Positions 1 through 8,010 of a DNA stretch of 64,000 nucleotides are shown piece by piece (the stretch's first letter is position 1; each line of letters opens with the position of its first letter). The DNA is taken from positions 1,801,001-1,865,000 of the forward strand of contig NZ_CP039740.1 in the NCBI RefSeq assembly GCF_005153485.1, given 5' to 3'. The notes beneath the pieces were generated by a model. That model was given only the letters and a program-made list of their open reading frames with translations. It made no database searches and was not told the DNA's origin. A program made the translations under genes and the position numbers. The stretch comes from Pseudolabrys sp. FHR47 (lineage in GTDB: Bacteria > Pseudomonadota > Alphaproteobacteria > Rhizobiales > Xanthobacteraceae).

Positions 1-373
1 CCGCACCCGCGAGGTCCATGACGCGCTCAAGCGCCGCTGTCTTTATCACTGGGTCGGCTATCCGAACGCGGAGCGCGAACTCGCCATCCTGCGCGCCAAG
101 GTGCCGGGCATCGCCAAGAAATTGTCGCAGCAGGTCGTCGCCTTCGTGCAGGCGCTGCGCAAGGAAGATTTGTTCAAGTCGCCCGGCGTCGCCGAGACGC
201 TGGATTGGGCCGGTGCGCTGACCGAGCTCGATGTCGTCGCGCTTGACCCGGCGACTGTGTCCGACACGCTCGGGGTGTTGCTCAAGTATCAGGACGACAT
301 CGCCAAGCTCGACGGCACCAAGGTGAAGGCGCTGCTCGACGACGTGAAGTCGGAGCTGCGGGCGGCGGAGTAG
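1..373 (+). CDS. MoxR/CoxD-type AAA+ ATPase, C-terminal part (cut by window start)
   Basis: Only the last ~124 codons are present; the reading frame enters at base 2 and stops with TAG at 371-373. The visible start REVHDALKRRCLYHW followed by a GYPN segment is the sensor-2 / lid region typical of MoxR-family ATPases of the CoxD branch. The remainder is the helical lid. These ATPases act with VWA proteins as cytoplasmic metal-centre insertion chaperones, for example for the Mo-Cu site of CO dehydrogenase-like enzymes. The VWA partner CoxE lies downstream at 1219, separated by an unrelated gene. The Walker motifs lie outside the window, so activity cannot be judged. The family call is firm from the C-terminus and the neighbours. 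Confidence 0.85.
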   Translation, partial: RTREVHDALKRRCLYHWVGYPNAERELAILRAKVPGIAKKLSQQVVAFVQALRKEDLFKSPGVAETLDWAGALTELDVVALDPATVSDTLGVLLKYQDDIAKLDGTKVKALLDDVKSELRAAE

Positions 374-388
374 TTCATTGAGGTCAAA

Positions 389-1222
389 ATGACATGGCCA
401 GTAAATATTTCCGTAAAGGCTGATCTAACGCAGCCCGTAAACGACATTTCCCGTGTGCTTATTTCTGCGTCCGAGTTTGTTGGGAAAGTCGTGGGCCCTG
501 CCTTCGAATTGGGCGGAAGTATGCTTGCTGATCAGCTTGGGCATTGGCGAGCGCAAAATATTGAGCGGTTGCGTTTAAAATGGTTGAGACGCCGTGAGCA
601 AATGGGGATTTGCGACGACGCAATCCGTTGCCTGCCATATGATATAGCTCATAGGTTTTTCGAGGCGTCAGCGAATGAAAGTGATGACGAAGTTCAGGAG
701 TTGTGGGCCGGCTTGCTTGCGGCCGCCACTTCTAAAGATACGAAGGAGGATATTAAGCGAGTTCACATCGACATCTTAAAATCAATTTCTGGACTTGAGG
801 TGCGTATTTTAAAATTTTTGTACCTGCTTCCGCAGGCACGTGCCGGCACGATTGATCTTTCAAGTTTACGTGTCGCACACGCGCATGCCGAGCGAGATTT
901 GCAATCGGTGCCGGTGCGCGATAGGGCGGTCGCAATTCAGAATTTAAAGCGCCAGCAATGTGTCCGTAGAATTCCAGACAGCCGCTATCTCGAAAAGATT
1001 GACGAAATTGAATGGGTTTTGGCGCCGGGGGCGAGTGTCTCGAAGGAAGATTTTAAAGAGGTAATATATTCGTTAAAGCGACTGATCGAGGACGCCGCCG
1101 GAGTTAGAGACCGTTCCGACTTCGATAACGAGACCGGATTTCCAGAGTCAGTGTACGAACTGACAGATTTGGGCGAAGATCTAATGCGGGCCTGTTTGGC
1201 AGCGGAGACCTCAAGCGAATGA
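389..1222 (+). CDS. DUF4393 / Abi-alpha-like protein inserted in the cox-type operon
   Basis: A 277-residue soluble helical protein with no signal peptide or membrane segment. The N-terminal helices carry a basic LRLKWLRRREQ stretch (~51-61). They are followed by DDEVQELWAGLLAAAT (~95-110) and VHIDILKSISGLEVRILKF (~122-140), the arrangement I associate with DUF4393 (Abi-alpha), a family linked to abortive phage infection. This is recognition by pattern, so moderately certain. Codon use is clearly AT-richer than both neighbours (a 60-base stretch at 541-600 is about 50% G+C), which suggests acquisition. It starts 15 bases after the MoxR stop with GAGG upstream, and its stop overlaps the CoxE start (ATGA), so it is co-transcribed. 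CoxD and CoxE are usually adjacent. No function in metal insertion can be inferred. Confidence 0.7.
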   Translation: MTWPVNISVKADLTQPVNDISRVLISASEFVGKVVGPAFELGGSMLADQLGHWRAQNIERLRLKWLRRREQMGICDDAIRCLPYDIAHRFFEASANESDDEVQELWAGLLAAATSKDTKEDIKRVHIDILKSISGLEVRILKFLYLLPQARAGTIDLSSLRVAHAHAERDLQSVPVRDRAVAIQNLKRQQCVRRIPDSRYLEKIDEIEWVLAPGASVSKEDFKEVIYSLKRLIEDAAGVRDRSDFDNETGFPESVYELTDLGEDLMRACLAAETSSE

Positions 1223-2415
1223 GTGAAGACGGCCGTCTCGCCGAGAACATCGTCTACTTCGCGCGCGCTTTGCGCGCCGCCGGTCTGCCTGTCGGCCCCG
1301 GCGCCGTGCTCGATGCGCTTGAAGCCGTCAACGTCGCGCGCATCGGCACCAAGGATGATTTCTATTGGACTTTGCACGCCGTGTTCGTGAAGCGGCACGA
1401 GCATTCGATTTTGTTCGATCAGGCCTTCCGCATTTTCTTCCGCCGCCGCGGCTATATCGACAAGCTGATCGCGCAGATGCTGCCGCAAACCTTGCCGACC
1501 GCGCCGCAGGCCCCCGAAGCCGGCGCGCAGCGCATCCAGGAAGCCTTGTTTGCCGGCAACAAGGCCAAGACCGAGGAGCAGGAAGTCGAGATCGATGCGC
1601 GCCTCACTGTGTCGGATCGCGAGGTGCTGCAGAAGAAAGACTTCGCACAGATGACCAGCGCCGAGATTGCCAAGGCGAAAGAAGCGATCGCGCGCCTCGC
1701 GCTGCCGCTCGACGAGGTGAAGACGCGGCGCCTGACACCCGCGCGCCATGGCCGCCTCATCGATATGCGCCGCACCTTGCGCTCCAGCATGAAAGCCGGC
1801 GGCGCGCTGATCGATCTGAAATATCTCGGGCCGCGCGTGAAGGAGCCGCCAATCGTGGCACTGCTCGACATCTCCGGTTCTATGAGCCAGTACACCCGGC
1901 TGTTCCTGCACTTCCTGCATTCGATCACCGATGCGCGCAAGCGCGTGACCACCTTCCTGTTCGGCACACGGCTGACCAATGTCACGCGCGCCATCCGCCA
2001 GCGCGATCCGGACGAGGCGCTCGCTGCCTGCGGCGCGCATGTGGTGGACTGGTCCGGCGGCACGCGCATCGCCACCTCGCTGCACGACTTCAACAAGCAC
2101 TGGGCGCGGCGGGTGCTCGGGCAGGGCGCGGTGGTGCTGCTGATCACCGACGGACTGGAGCGCGACGCCGACGATACGCTTGCCTTCGAGATGGACCGGC
2201 TGCATCGCTCCTGCCGGCGCCTGATCTGGCTCAATCCGCTGCTGCGCTTCGACGGTTTTGAGCCGCGCGCCAAGGGCGTGAAAACCATCCTGGCGCATGT
2301 TGACGAACTGCGTCCAGTGCACAATCTGGAGTCGATGACGGCCTTGGTGCGCGCCCTGTCCGGCGCACCGGAGAAGGGCTACGATACTAGGGCGATGTTA
2401 CGCCGGGTGGCGTAA
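1219..2415 (+). CDS. CoxE-type VWA domain protein
   Basis: A 398-residue protein whose C-terminal half is a von Willebrand A domain. The MIDAS metal site DISGSMS is at about residues 217-223, followed by a further conserved Thr/Asp pattern (SGGTRIAT, LLITDGLERD). The N-terminal half is the VWA_CoxE helical region. In CO dehydrogenase-type clusters CoxE works with the MoxR ATPase CoxD to insert or remodel the metal centre of a molybdenum hydroxylase in the cytoplasm. The start ATG overlaps the stop of the DUF4393 gene by four bases, and the XdhC genes follow after 12 bases, giving a single operon. The structural cox/xdh-like subunits must lie upstream of the window if present, so the enzyme served is unknown. 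Confidence 0.88.
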   Translation: MSEDGRLAENIVYFARALRAAGLPVGPGAVLDALEAVNVARIGTKDDFYWTLHAVFVKRHEHSILFDQAFRIFFRRRGYIDKLIAQMLPQTLPTAPQAPEAGAQRIQEALFAGNKAKTEEQEVEIDARLTVSDREVLQKKDFAQMTSAEIAKAKEAIARLALPLDEVKTRRLTPARHGRLIDMRRTLRSSMKAGGALIDLKYLGPRVKEPPIVALLDISGSMSQYTRLFLHFLHSITDARKRVTTFLFGTRLTNVTRAIRQRDPDEALAACGAHVVDWSGGTRIATSLHDFNKHWARRVLGQGAVVLLITDGLERDADDTLAFEMDRLHRSCRRLIWLNPLLRFDGFEPRAKGVKTILAHVDELRPVHNLESMTALVRALSGAPEKGYDTRAMLRRVA

Positions 2416-2427
2416 GGGAGAACAACA

Positions 2428-2751
2428 ATGCTCGGTCGCGACGAAGACATCCTCAAGGCCGCCGAAGACTGGTCGAAGGAAGGCCGCGGCGTGGCGCTTG
2501 CCACCGTGGTCGAAACCTGGGGCTCGGCGCCGCGTCCGGTCGGCTCCAATCTGGTGATCGACAGCGACGGCAATTTTCTCGGGTCCGTGTCCGGCGGTTG
2601 CGTCGAAGGCGCGGTAGTGACCGAAGCCATCGACGTCATCGACAGCGGCAAGCCGAAGGTGTTGGAATTCGGTGTTGCCGACGAGACCGCGTGGAAGGTC
2701 GGCCTGTCCTGCGGCGGCACCATCCGGGTGTATGTGGAGAAGGTGAGCTGA
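2428..2751 (+). CDS. XdhC/CoxI family protein, N-terminal-domain type
   Basis: A 107-residue protein consisting only of the XdhC_CoxI domain. Signature segments are GSAPRPVGS (32-40), SGGCVEG (55-61) and GLSCGG (92-97); the cysteines in the last two are the likely Mo-cofactor or sulfur-handling residues. XdhC proteins bind sulfurated molybdenum cofactor and hand it to xanthine dehydrogenase-family enzymes. A GGGAG-type ribosome site precedes the ATG. The companion Rossmann half starts two bases after this stop (TGA C GTG), so the two halves of the usual ~300-residue XdhC/CoxF are encoded as separate, coupled genes. The split looks native because each half is a complete domain with its own start. 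Confidence 0.88.
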   Translation: MLGRDEDILKAAEDWSKEGRGVALATVVETWGSAPRPVGSNLVIDSDGNFLGSVSGGCVEGAVVTEAIDVIDSGKPKVLEFGVADETAWKVGLSCGGTIRVYVEKVS

Positions 2752-2752
2752 C

Positions 2753-3451
2753 GTGAAACTCGATCTTCTCGCCACCCTTAACACCGAACGCGCCGCGCGG
2801 CGCGCCGTGGTGGTCGTCACCGACACCGAGACCGGCGCGCAGCGCATAGTCAAGGCGACCGACATCGCCACCGATCCGCTCGCCGAGGTGCTCGACAAGC
2901 GCGTGCGCATGGCCAAGAGCGGCATGGAAGAAACGGCGCAGGGGCGCGTTTTCCTCACCGTTCATGTGCCGTCGCCGCAGCTCGTCATCACCGGCGCGGT
3001 GCATATCTCGCAGACGTTGGCGCCACTTGGCCAGATGCTCGATTACGCCGTGACCATCGTCGATCCGCGTACCGCCTTCGCGACGCCGGAGCGCTTTCCC
3101 GGCATCAGCGTGATCGCTGAGTGGCCAGACGTAGCGCTGCCGCCGCTCAACATTGATCATTACACTGCTTTCGTTGCGCTGACGCACGATCCGAAGATCG
3201 ACGATCCGGCGCTCATGCATGCGCTGTCGCGCGATTGCTTCTATATCGGCGCACTCGGCTCGCGGAAGACGCATGGCCGAAGGCTGGAGCGCCTGAAGGC
3301 GCAAGGGCTGTCGGACGCGGCGCTGGCGCGCATTCACGCGCCGATCGGGCTTGCCATCGGCGCGGTGTCGCCGGCCGAGATCGCGGTGTCCATCATGGCC
3401 GAGATCACGCTGCGGCTGCGCGTTAAGCAGGACAAGGCGGAAGCGGCATGA
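2753..3451 (+). CDS. XdhC/CoxF family protein, Rossmann-domain type
   Basis: A 232-residue protein starting at GTG 2753. The first ~85 residues are a short alpha/beta segment. The rest is the XdhC_C Rossmann fold, with DPRTAFATPERFPG near residue 103, VALTHDPKIDD, then YIGALGSRKTH (~164-174) and the conserved AVSPAEIAVSIMAEI near the C-terminus. Together with the preceding 107-residue half it forms a complete XdhC/CoxF-like maturation factor for a molybdenum hydroxylase. The stop overlaps the next start by ATGA, indicating translational coupling to the MoeA-MobA fusion. Confidence 0.88.
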   Translation: MKLDLLATLNTERAARRAVVVVTDTETGAQRIVKATDIATDPLAEVLDKRVRMAKSGMEETAQGRVFLTVHVPSPQLVITGAVHISQTLAPLGQMLDYAVTIVDPRTAFATPERFPGISVIAEWPDVALPPLNIDHYTAFVALTHDPKIDDPALMHALSRDCFYIGALGSRKTHGRRLERLKAQGLSDAALARIHAPIGLAIGAVSPAEIAVSIMAEITLRLRVKQDKAEAA

Positions 3452-5070
3452 AATTCGGTCCCGTCGCCCCCAAGGATGCGCGTGGCGCCACGGCGGTGCA
3501 CTCGATCCGCCAGGGCGACCTCGTGCTCAAGAAGGGCACCGTGATTGGCGACAAGGAGATCGCCGCGCTGGACGCCGCCGGTGTGAAAGAGATCGTTGTC
3601 GCCCGTCTCGACAAGGGCGATGTCTCGGAAGATGAGGCGGCGGCGAGCATCGCGGCCGCGGTCGCGGGCGATGGCACGCGCACCGACCGCGCCTTCACCG
3701 GCCGCTGCAATCTGTTTGCCGAAACCGCCGGCATTTTGGTCGTCGATCGCGATACGGTCGATAGCCTGAACCGCATTGATGAAGCCGTAACGCTGGCGAC
3801 GCTGTCCGCCTACAAGCCGGTGGTCGAAGGCGAGATGATCGCCACCGTGAAGATCATTCCCTTCGCTGTGTCCGGCAAGGCGCGCGACAGGGCGGTCGCG
3901 GCCGCGAAGAAGGCGGAGCCCGTCATTCGAATCGCGCCGTATGTCATCCGCAAGATCGGCGTCGTCTCGACCTTGCTGCCCGGACTCGCGCCCAAGGTGA
4001 TCGAGAAGACGTTGCACATTACGCAGGAGCGCCTTGCGCCCGCGGGCGCGACCATCGTTGCCGAGCGGCGCGTGCCGCATGACGAGGCCGCGCTCGCCGC
4101 CGCCATCGCCGAGGTGCGCGAGGCTGGCGCCGAGATGGTCATCGTGTTCGGCGCTTCCGCCATCGCCGACCGGCGCGACGTCATTCCAATGGCGATCGAA
4201 AGCGCCGGCGGCGCCATCGAGCATTTTGGCATGCCGGTCGATCCTGGCAACCTGATGCTGATCGGCCGCATTGGCGAGGCGCCGGTGATCGGCGCGCCGG
4301 GCTGTGCGCGCTCGCCGAAGGAAAACGGCTTCGACTGGGTGCTGATGCGTCTGCTTGCCGGACTGCCGGTCTCGCGCGCGGACATCACCGGCATGGGTGT
4401 CGGTGGTCTGCTGATGGAGATCGTGACGCGGCCGCAGCCGCGCAGCGAGCCGGTGGCCGAAGCGGGCCAGCGCATCGCCGCGATCGTGCTGGCGGCCGGG
4501 CGCTCGACCCGCATGGGCGCGCTGAACAAGATGCTCGCCGAGATCGGCGGCAAGCCCCTGGTGCGCATCGCCGCCGAACAGGCTTTGGCCTCGCGCGCGA
4601 AGCCTGTCATTGTCGTCACGGGGCATCAGCGGGAGCAGGTGGAAGCGGCGCTTGCCGGTCTGCCGGTGCGCTTCGTGCATAACCCGGACTATGCCGATGG
4701 CCTCGGCACCTCGCTGCGCACCGGCATTGCCGCGGTGCCTGCCGAAGCCGGCGGCGCCATTGTCTGCCTTGGCGACATGCCGCAGGTCGACAGCGGTTTG
4801 ATCGACAAGCTGCTCGCCGCCTTCGACCCGGAGAAGGGCGCATTGATCGTGGTGCCCTCGATCGACGGCAAGCGCGGCAATCCGGTCGTGTGGTCGCGGC
4901 GATTCTTCAATGAATTGATGTCGATCAGCGGCGATGTCGGCGCCCGTCATCTCATCGGCCAGTACGGCGAGGTCACGACTGAAGTGCCGCTGTCCGGGGA
5001 GGCGGCATTGACCGATGTCGATACCCCTGAGTCTCTGAAGGCGGTCAAGGCCGAAATTGAACGCGCCTGA
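3448..5070 (+). CDS. MoeA-like molybdopterin-binding / MobA-like nucleotidyltransferase fusion
   Basis: A 540-residue two-domain protein. Residues 1-~335 are a MoeA-related molybdopterin-binding region, including VFGASAIADRRDV (~235-247) and GMPVDPGNLMLIG. Residues ~342-540 are a MobA/MocA-type NTP transferase with the nucleotide-binding LAAGRSTRMG (~348-357), a lysine in LNKMLAEIGGKPL, and the metal-binding Asp in CLGDMPQVDS. It probably finishes molybdopterin cytosine dinucleotide for the hydroxylase matured by the upstream XdhC/CoxE/MoxR proteins. The assignment to the cytidylyl rather than guanylyl branch is inferred from context. It is the last gene of the operon; no clear terminator follows. 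Confidence 0.85.
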   Translation: MKFGPVAPKDARGATAVHSIRQGDLVLKKGTVIGDKEIAALDAAGVKEIVVARLDKGDVSEDEAAASIAAAVAGDGTRTDRAFTGRCNLFAETAGILVVDRDTVDSLNRIDEAVTLATLSAYKPVVEGEMIATVKIIPFAVSGKARDRAVAAAKKAEPVIRIAPYVIRKIGVVSTLLPGLAPKVIEKTLHITQERLAPAGATIVAERRVPHDEAALAAAIAEVREAGAEMVIVFGASAIADRRDVIPMAIESAGGAIEHFGMPVDPGNLMLIGRIGEAPVIGAPGCARSPKENGFDWVLMRLLAGLPVSRADITGMGVGGLLMEIVTRPQPRSEPVAEAGQRIAAIVLAAGRSTRMGALNKMLAEIGGKPLVRIAAEQALASRAKPVIVVTGHQREQVEAALAGLPVRFVHNPDYADGLGTSLRTGIAAVPAEAGGAIVCLGDMPQVDSGLIDKLLAAFDPEKGALIVVPSIDGKRGNPVVWSRRFFNELMSISGDVGARHLIGQYGEVTTEVPLSGEAALTDVDTPESLKAVKAEIERA

Positions 5071-5152
5071 GATTCGAATCATTGATCGGGCCGCGCGACT
5101 CGCCGTTTATCTTGTGTGGTAGTTCCACGCGGAGCCCTTCGGGGGCGAACCG

Positions 5153-5419
5153 ATGACTGATACCTATGCCCCGGCCGTGCGGGTTATCGTTGTCGCGAGC
5201 CTGTTGCTCGCAATCATGACGATGACGTTCGTCACGGCCCGTGTCGCTGGCGCAGGCGGTGCCTGCCGCGCTGCGTCTGCATGCGCGAGCGATGCTTGCC
5301 GTATGGTGACAGTTTCGAAGCTGAGTTGTGCGACTTACGCCGTGGATTTCACGATGCCCGCGACGCCTCTGGCGTGGGCGGGCCTTATCGACTCAGCGCC
5401 CCGCGAAACGCGAGGCTAG
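5153..5419 (+). CDS. Possible small hydrophobic protein, doubtful
   Basis: An 88-codon frame in the 518-base gap between the cox-type operon and tetR. Residues ~9-32 form one plausible membrane segment or signal peptide, followed by a cysteine-rich stretch (CRAASACASDAC). A purine-rich GGGGGCGAACCG precedes the ATG, but there is no recognised family, and the C-terminal part (from ~60) does not look protein-like. The only other clear feature of the gap is the palindrome at 5543-5562; GATTCGAATC at 5070-5080 is a short chance-level palindrome. Confidence 0.25.
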   Translation: MTDTYAPAVRVIVVASLLLAIMTMTFVTARVAGAGGACRAASACASDACRMVTVSKLSCATYAVDFTMPATPLAWAGLIDSAPRETRG

Positions 5420-5542
5420 AAGCTTCTCTGCGGCGGCTGAGCCGCCGCCGGGTGGCAATCCGTTCGCCGCAACTCCTCAATTCCGGACAGCGCCTTTCCG
5501 ATGCGGATCGGGTCTTGCGGTGGTCCGTCGTCGGGCGTATAA

Positions 5543-5562
5543 ATGACTGACCAGTCAGTCAT
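5543..5562. promoter_or_regulatory. TetR-type operator palindrome upstream of the exporter operon
   Basis: ATGACTGAC and GTCAGTCAT form perfect 9-base arms around a CA spacer, 33 bases before the likely regulator start. The size, symmetry and position are those of a TetR-dimer operator, so autoregulation by the downstream TetR protein is the natural reading. The sequence is direct; the binding is inferred. Confidence 0.75.
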
Positions 5563-5594
5563 AGTACACTCAGTCCTGGCAAGATGGGTTGCGC

Positions 5595-6314
5595 GTGGCA
5601 AAGAAGCCTGCAGCACGGAAAAAGGCGCGGAAGCCAACCGCTGCGAGGAGCCTTGCGCCGTCGATCCGTGCGGGAACGGGTCGCAACGGCAAGAGCCCGG
5701 CTTCGGCGCCGGGGACTGGCCGCGAGGCGCGAAGCGCCGAACGTCGCGAGGTCATTCTCAACGCGGCGCTCGACGAGTTCGCCGACCGCGGGTTCGAAGC
5801 GGCCCGGCTCGATGACGTCGCCAAACGCGCCGGCATCGCCAAGGGCACCATCTATCTCTATTTCCGCGACAAGGAGACCTTGTTTCAGGAACTGCTACGC
5901 GAAATGCTGACGCCGATCGTGGGCGGCTTCGAGACGCTGGGGCAGGCCGATATCCCGGCCAAGCAACTGGCCGAGCGCATGCGCGACGTCTTCGTCCACG
6001 AAGTGTTCGAGACCAGGCGCAAGGATGTGATCCGCCTGATGATCTCCGAGGGCCGGCGCTTTCCCAAGCTCGCCGAATTCTACTATCGCGAAGTGTTGTC
6101 GCGTATCTTTGAGGCGCTGCACGCAATCCTGAAACGGGCCGCCGCGCGCGGCGAAATCCCGCAGTCGCTCGCGGAGTTTCCGCAACTCATCGCCGCGCCG
6201 GCCCTCCTCGCCGTCGTCTGGACCGGACTGTTCGGCAATGTCGCGCCGCTCGACGTGCGAAAGATGATGCAAACCCACATCGATATTCTGCTCGCTCCGA
6301 GGACTAAGCCATGA
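5595..6314 (+). CDS. TetR/AcrR family transcriptional regulator
   Basis: About 239 residues from GTG 5595 (MAKKPAARKKA); a TTG two codons earlier is also possible. A lysine/arginine/alanine-rich tail of ~50 residues precedes a classic TetR helix-turn-helix: ILNAALDEFADRGFEAARL, then VAKRAGIAKGTIYLYFRDKETLF (~70-95). The C-terminal ligand domain is the TetR_C type seen beside efflux systems. It probably represses itself and the HlyD-ABC genes that follow, by binding the palindrome at 5543-5562. Its stop overlaps the HlyD start by ATGA. The order TetR, periplasmic adaptor, ATPase, ABC-2 permease resembles the E. coli cecR-ybhGFSR locus. The inducer cannot be told. Confidence 0.9.
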   Translation: MAKKPAARKKARKPTAARSLAPSIRAGTGRNGKSPASAPGTGREARSAERREVILNAALDEFADRGFEAARLDDVAKRAGIAKGTIYLYFRDKETLFQELLREMLTPIVGGFETLGQADIPAKQLAERMRDVFVHEVFETRRKDVIRLMISEGRRFPKLAEFYYREVLSRIFEALHAILKRAAARGEIPQSLAEFPQLIAAPALLAVVWTGLFGNVAPLDVRKMMQTHIDILLAPRTKP

Positions 6315-7066
6315 CTGTTCGTTATGCCGCGCTCATGCTGGTGTCGCTCGCGCTCGCCGGCTGCGAGAAGGGGCCGGACCGGCAGTTGCAAGGCTGGGTC
6401 GAAGCCGAAACGATCTTCGTGTCGCCGGACGAGCAGGGCCGCGTCGAAGAGCTGAAGGTGCGTCAGGGCGACAAGGTCACGAAGGGCGATCTCCTGTTCA
6501 CCCTCGACGACGATCTGCAACGCGCCGATGTGCAGGTTCGGCAGGCGACCTTGGCTGCCGCGCGACAATCTTACGCGCGCGCCGAGGAACTGCTGAAGAC
6601 CGCGGCCGGCACACAGAAGACACTCGACGACGCACGATCCGCCTTGCAGCAGGCGCAGGCCAATCTCGACGCGGCGCAAACACGGCTGACGCGGCGGCGT
6701 CAGTTGAGCCCGGTCACCGGATCGGTCGAGGAGGTTTATTACCGCCCGGGCGAGACCGTGCAACCGGGCAAGCCGGTCGTTGCGCTGCTGCCGCCGGCGA
6801 ATTTGAAGGTACGCTTCTTCTCTCCGGAGCGCGAACTGGCCGCCATCCAGATCGGCGATGTCGTCGGCGTGTCCTGCGATAGTTGCCCGACAGGGCTGAC
6901 GGCGAAGGTCACCTTTATTGCCCGCAGCGCTGAATATACGCCACCGGTGATCTACAGCCTCGAGGAGCGCGCCAAGCTCGTCTACCTGATCGAGGCGCGG
7001 CCGGACGATCCATCAAAACTGCGCGTCGGCCAGCCCGTCACCGTTACACGCGGAGGCAAGCCGTGA
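6311..7066 (+). CDS. HlyD-family periplasmic adaptor lipoprotein of ABC exporter
   Basis: A 251-residue protein with a lipoprotein signal, lipobox LALAGC with Cys18. The HlyD/biotinyl-lipoyl barrel follows (GWVEAETIFVSPDEQGRVEELKV), then a short coiled coil (~75-125, RQATLAAARQSYARAEELLK) and the second barrel strand (RRRQLSPVTGSVEEVYYRPG). It would link the inner-membrane ABC transporter below to an outer-membrane channel not encoded here. The start overlaps the TetR stop and the stop overlaps the ATPase start (GTGA), so this is a tightly coupled operon. It is a membrane fusion protein of the YbhG type; the substrate is unknown. Confidence 0.87.
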   Translation: MTVRYAALMLVSLALAGCEKGPDRQLQGWVEAETIFVSPDEQGRVEELKVRQGDKVTKGDLLFTLDDDLQRADVQVRQATLAAARQSYARAEELLKTAAGTQKTLDDARSALQQAQANLDAAQTRLTRRRQLSPVTGSVEEVYYRPGETVQPGKPVVALLPPANLKVRFFSPERELAAIQIGDVVGVSCDSCPTGLTAKVTFIARSAEYTPPVIYSLEERAKLVYLIEARPDDPSKLRVGQPVTVTRGGKP

Positions 7067-8010
7067 ACGCTGAAGTGGGCCGCGACGTCGCCATCGACGT
7101 CCAGCACCTGACCAAGCGCTTCGACGGCCGCGCCGTGGTGCGCGACGTCTCGATGCAGGTCAGGCGCGGCTCGATCTACGGCTTTCTCGGGCCGAACGGC
7201 TCCGGCAAGACCACGACCATCCGGATGCTGTGCGGCCTGCTGACGCCGGACGAGGGCACCGGCACCTGTCTCGGCTATGACATCCGTACCGAAACCGACA
7301 AGATCAAGCAGCACGTCGGCTACATGACGCAGAAATTCTCGCTGTATCAGGACTTGTCGGTGCGCGAGAACCTGGAATTCATCGCCCGGCTTTATGGCCT
7401 GGAACGCCCGCGTGCGGCGGCGCGCGGGGCGATCGAGCGCCTCGGACTTAAGGGCCGCGAGGAACAGCTCGCCGGCGAATTGTCGGGCGGCTGGAAGCAG
7501 CGGTTGGCGCTGGGCGCCTGCACATTGTCGGGCCCTCAACTGCTCCTCCTCGACGAGCCGACCGCGGGCGTCGATCCCAAGGCGCGGCGCGAATTCTGGA
7601 ACGAGATCCACGCGCTCGCCGCCGAAGGGCTCACCGTGCTGGTGTCGACGCATTACATGGACGAGGCCGAGCGCTGCCACGAGATTGCTTATATCGCCTA
7701 TGGCGAGCTCCTGGTGCGCGGTACCGTCGAGGAGGTAATCGCGGCGTCGAACCTCACCACCTATGTGGTAAGCGCGCGGAACGGCGACGGCATCAATGCA
7801 CTCGGCCATGAACTCGAGCGCAAGCCCGGCGTCGACATGGTGGCGCCGTTTGGCACCAGCCTGCACGTCTCGAGCCGCGACGGCGCCGCGCTCGAAGCCG
7901 CCATCGCGCCTTATCGCGAGCGCCGCGATCTCGTCTGGCAACGGTCGGAAGCATCGCTCGAGGATGTGTTCATCGACCTGATGGGCCGCGCCAAGGATAA
8001 CTTCCAATGA
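7063..8010 (+). CDS. ABC exporter ATP-binding protein
   Basis: A 315-residue cytoplasmic ATPase. Walker A GPNGSGKTT is at 43-51, the Q-loop is in MTQKFSLYQDLSV, the signature LSGGWKQRL is near 141, Walker B LLLLDEPT near 160-167, and the H-loop in VSTHYMDEAERC. The C-terminal ~90 residues are the accessory domain common to ABC-2 exporters (DUF4162-like). It powers efflux through the adjacent ABC-2 permease. It is a single ATPase domain, unlike E. coli YbhF, which has two fused. GTG start, with overlaps on both sides. Confidence 0.92.
   Translation: MNAEVGRDVAIDVQHLTKRFDGRAVVRDVSMQVRRGSIYGFLGPNGSGKTTTIRMLCGLLTPDEGTGTCLGYDIRTETDKIKQHVGYMTQKFSLYQDLSVRENLEFIARLYGLERPRAAARGAIERLGLKGREEQLAGELSGGWKQRLALGACTLSGPQLLLLDEPTAGVDPKARREFWNEIHALAAEGLTVLVSTHYMDEAERCHEIAYIAYGELLVRGTVEEVIAASNLTTYVVSARNGDGINALGHELERKPGVDMVAPFGTSLHVSSRDGAALEAAIAPYRERRDLVWQRSEASLEDVFIDLMGRAKDNFQ

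Noticed and set aside
985..2322. 445-codon minus-strand open frame
   Set aside because: Antisense to coxE and the end of the DUF4393 gene; no domain, and the plus strand has a clear VWA MIDAS site.
2741..2760. A frameshift or nonsense mutation splitting xdhC
   Set aside because: Each half is a complete known domain, the second has its own GTG two bases after the first stop, and separate halves are common in this group.
5281..5550. 89- and 72-codon frames before tetR
   Set aside because: They overlap each other, lack ribosome sites and run into the operator palindrome; composition is random G+C-rich.
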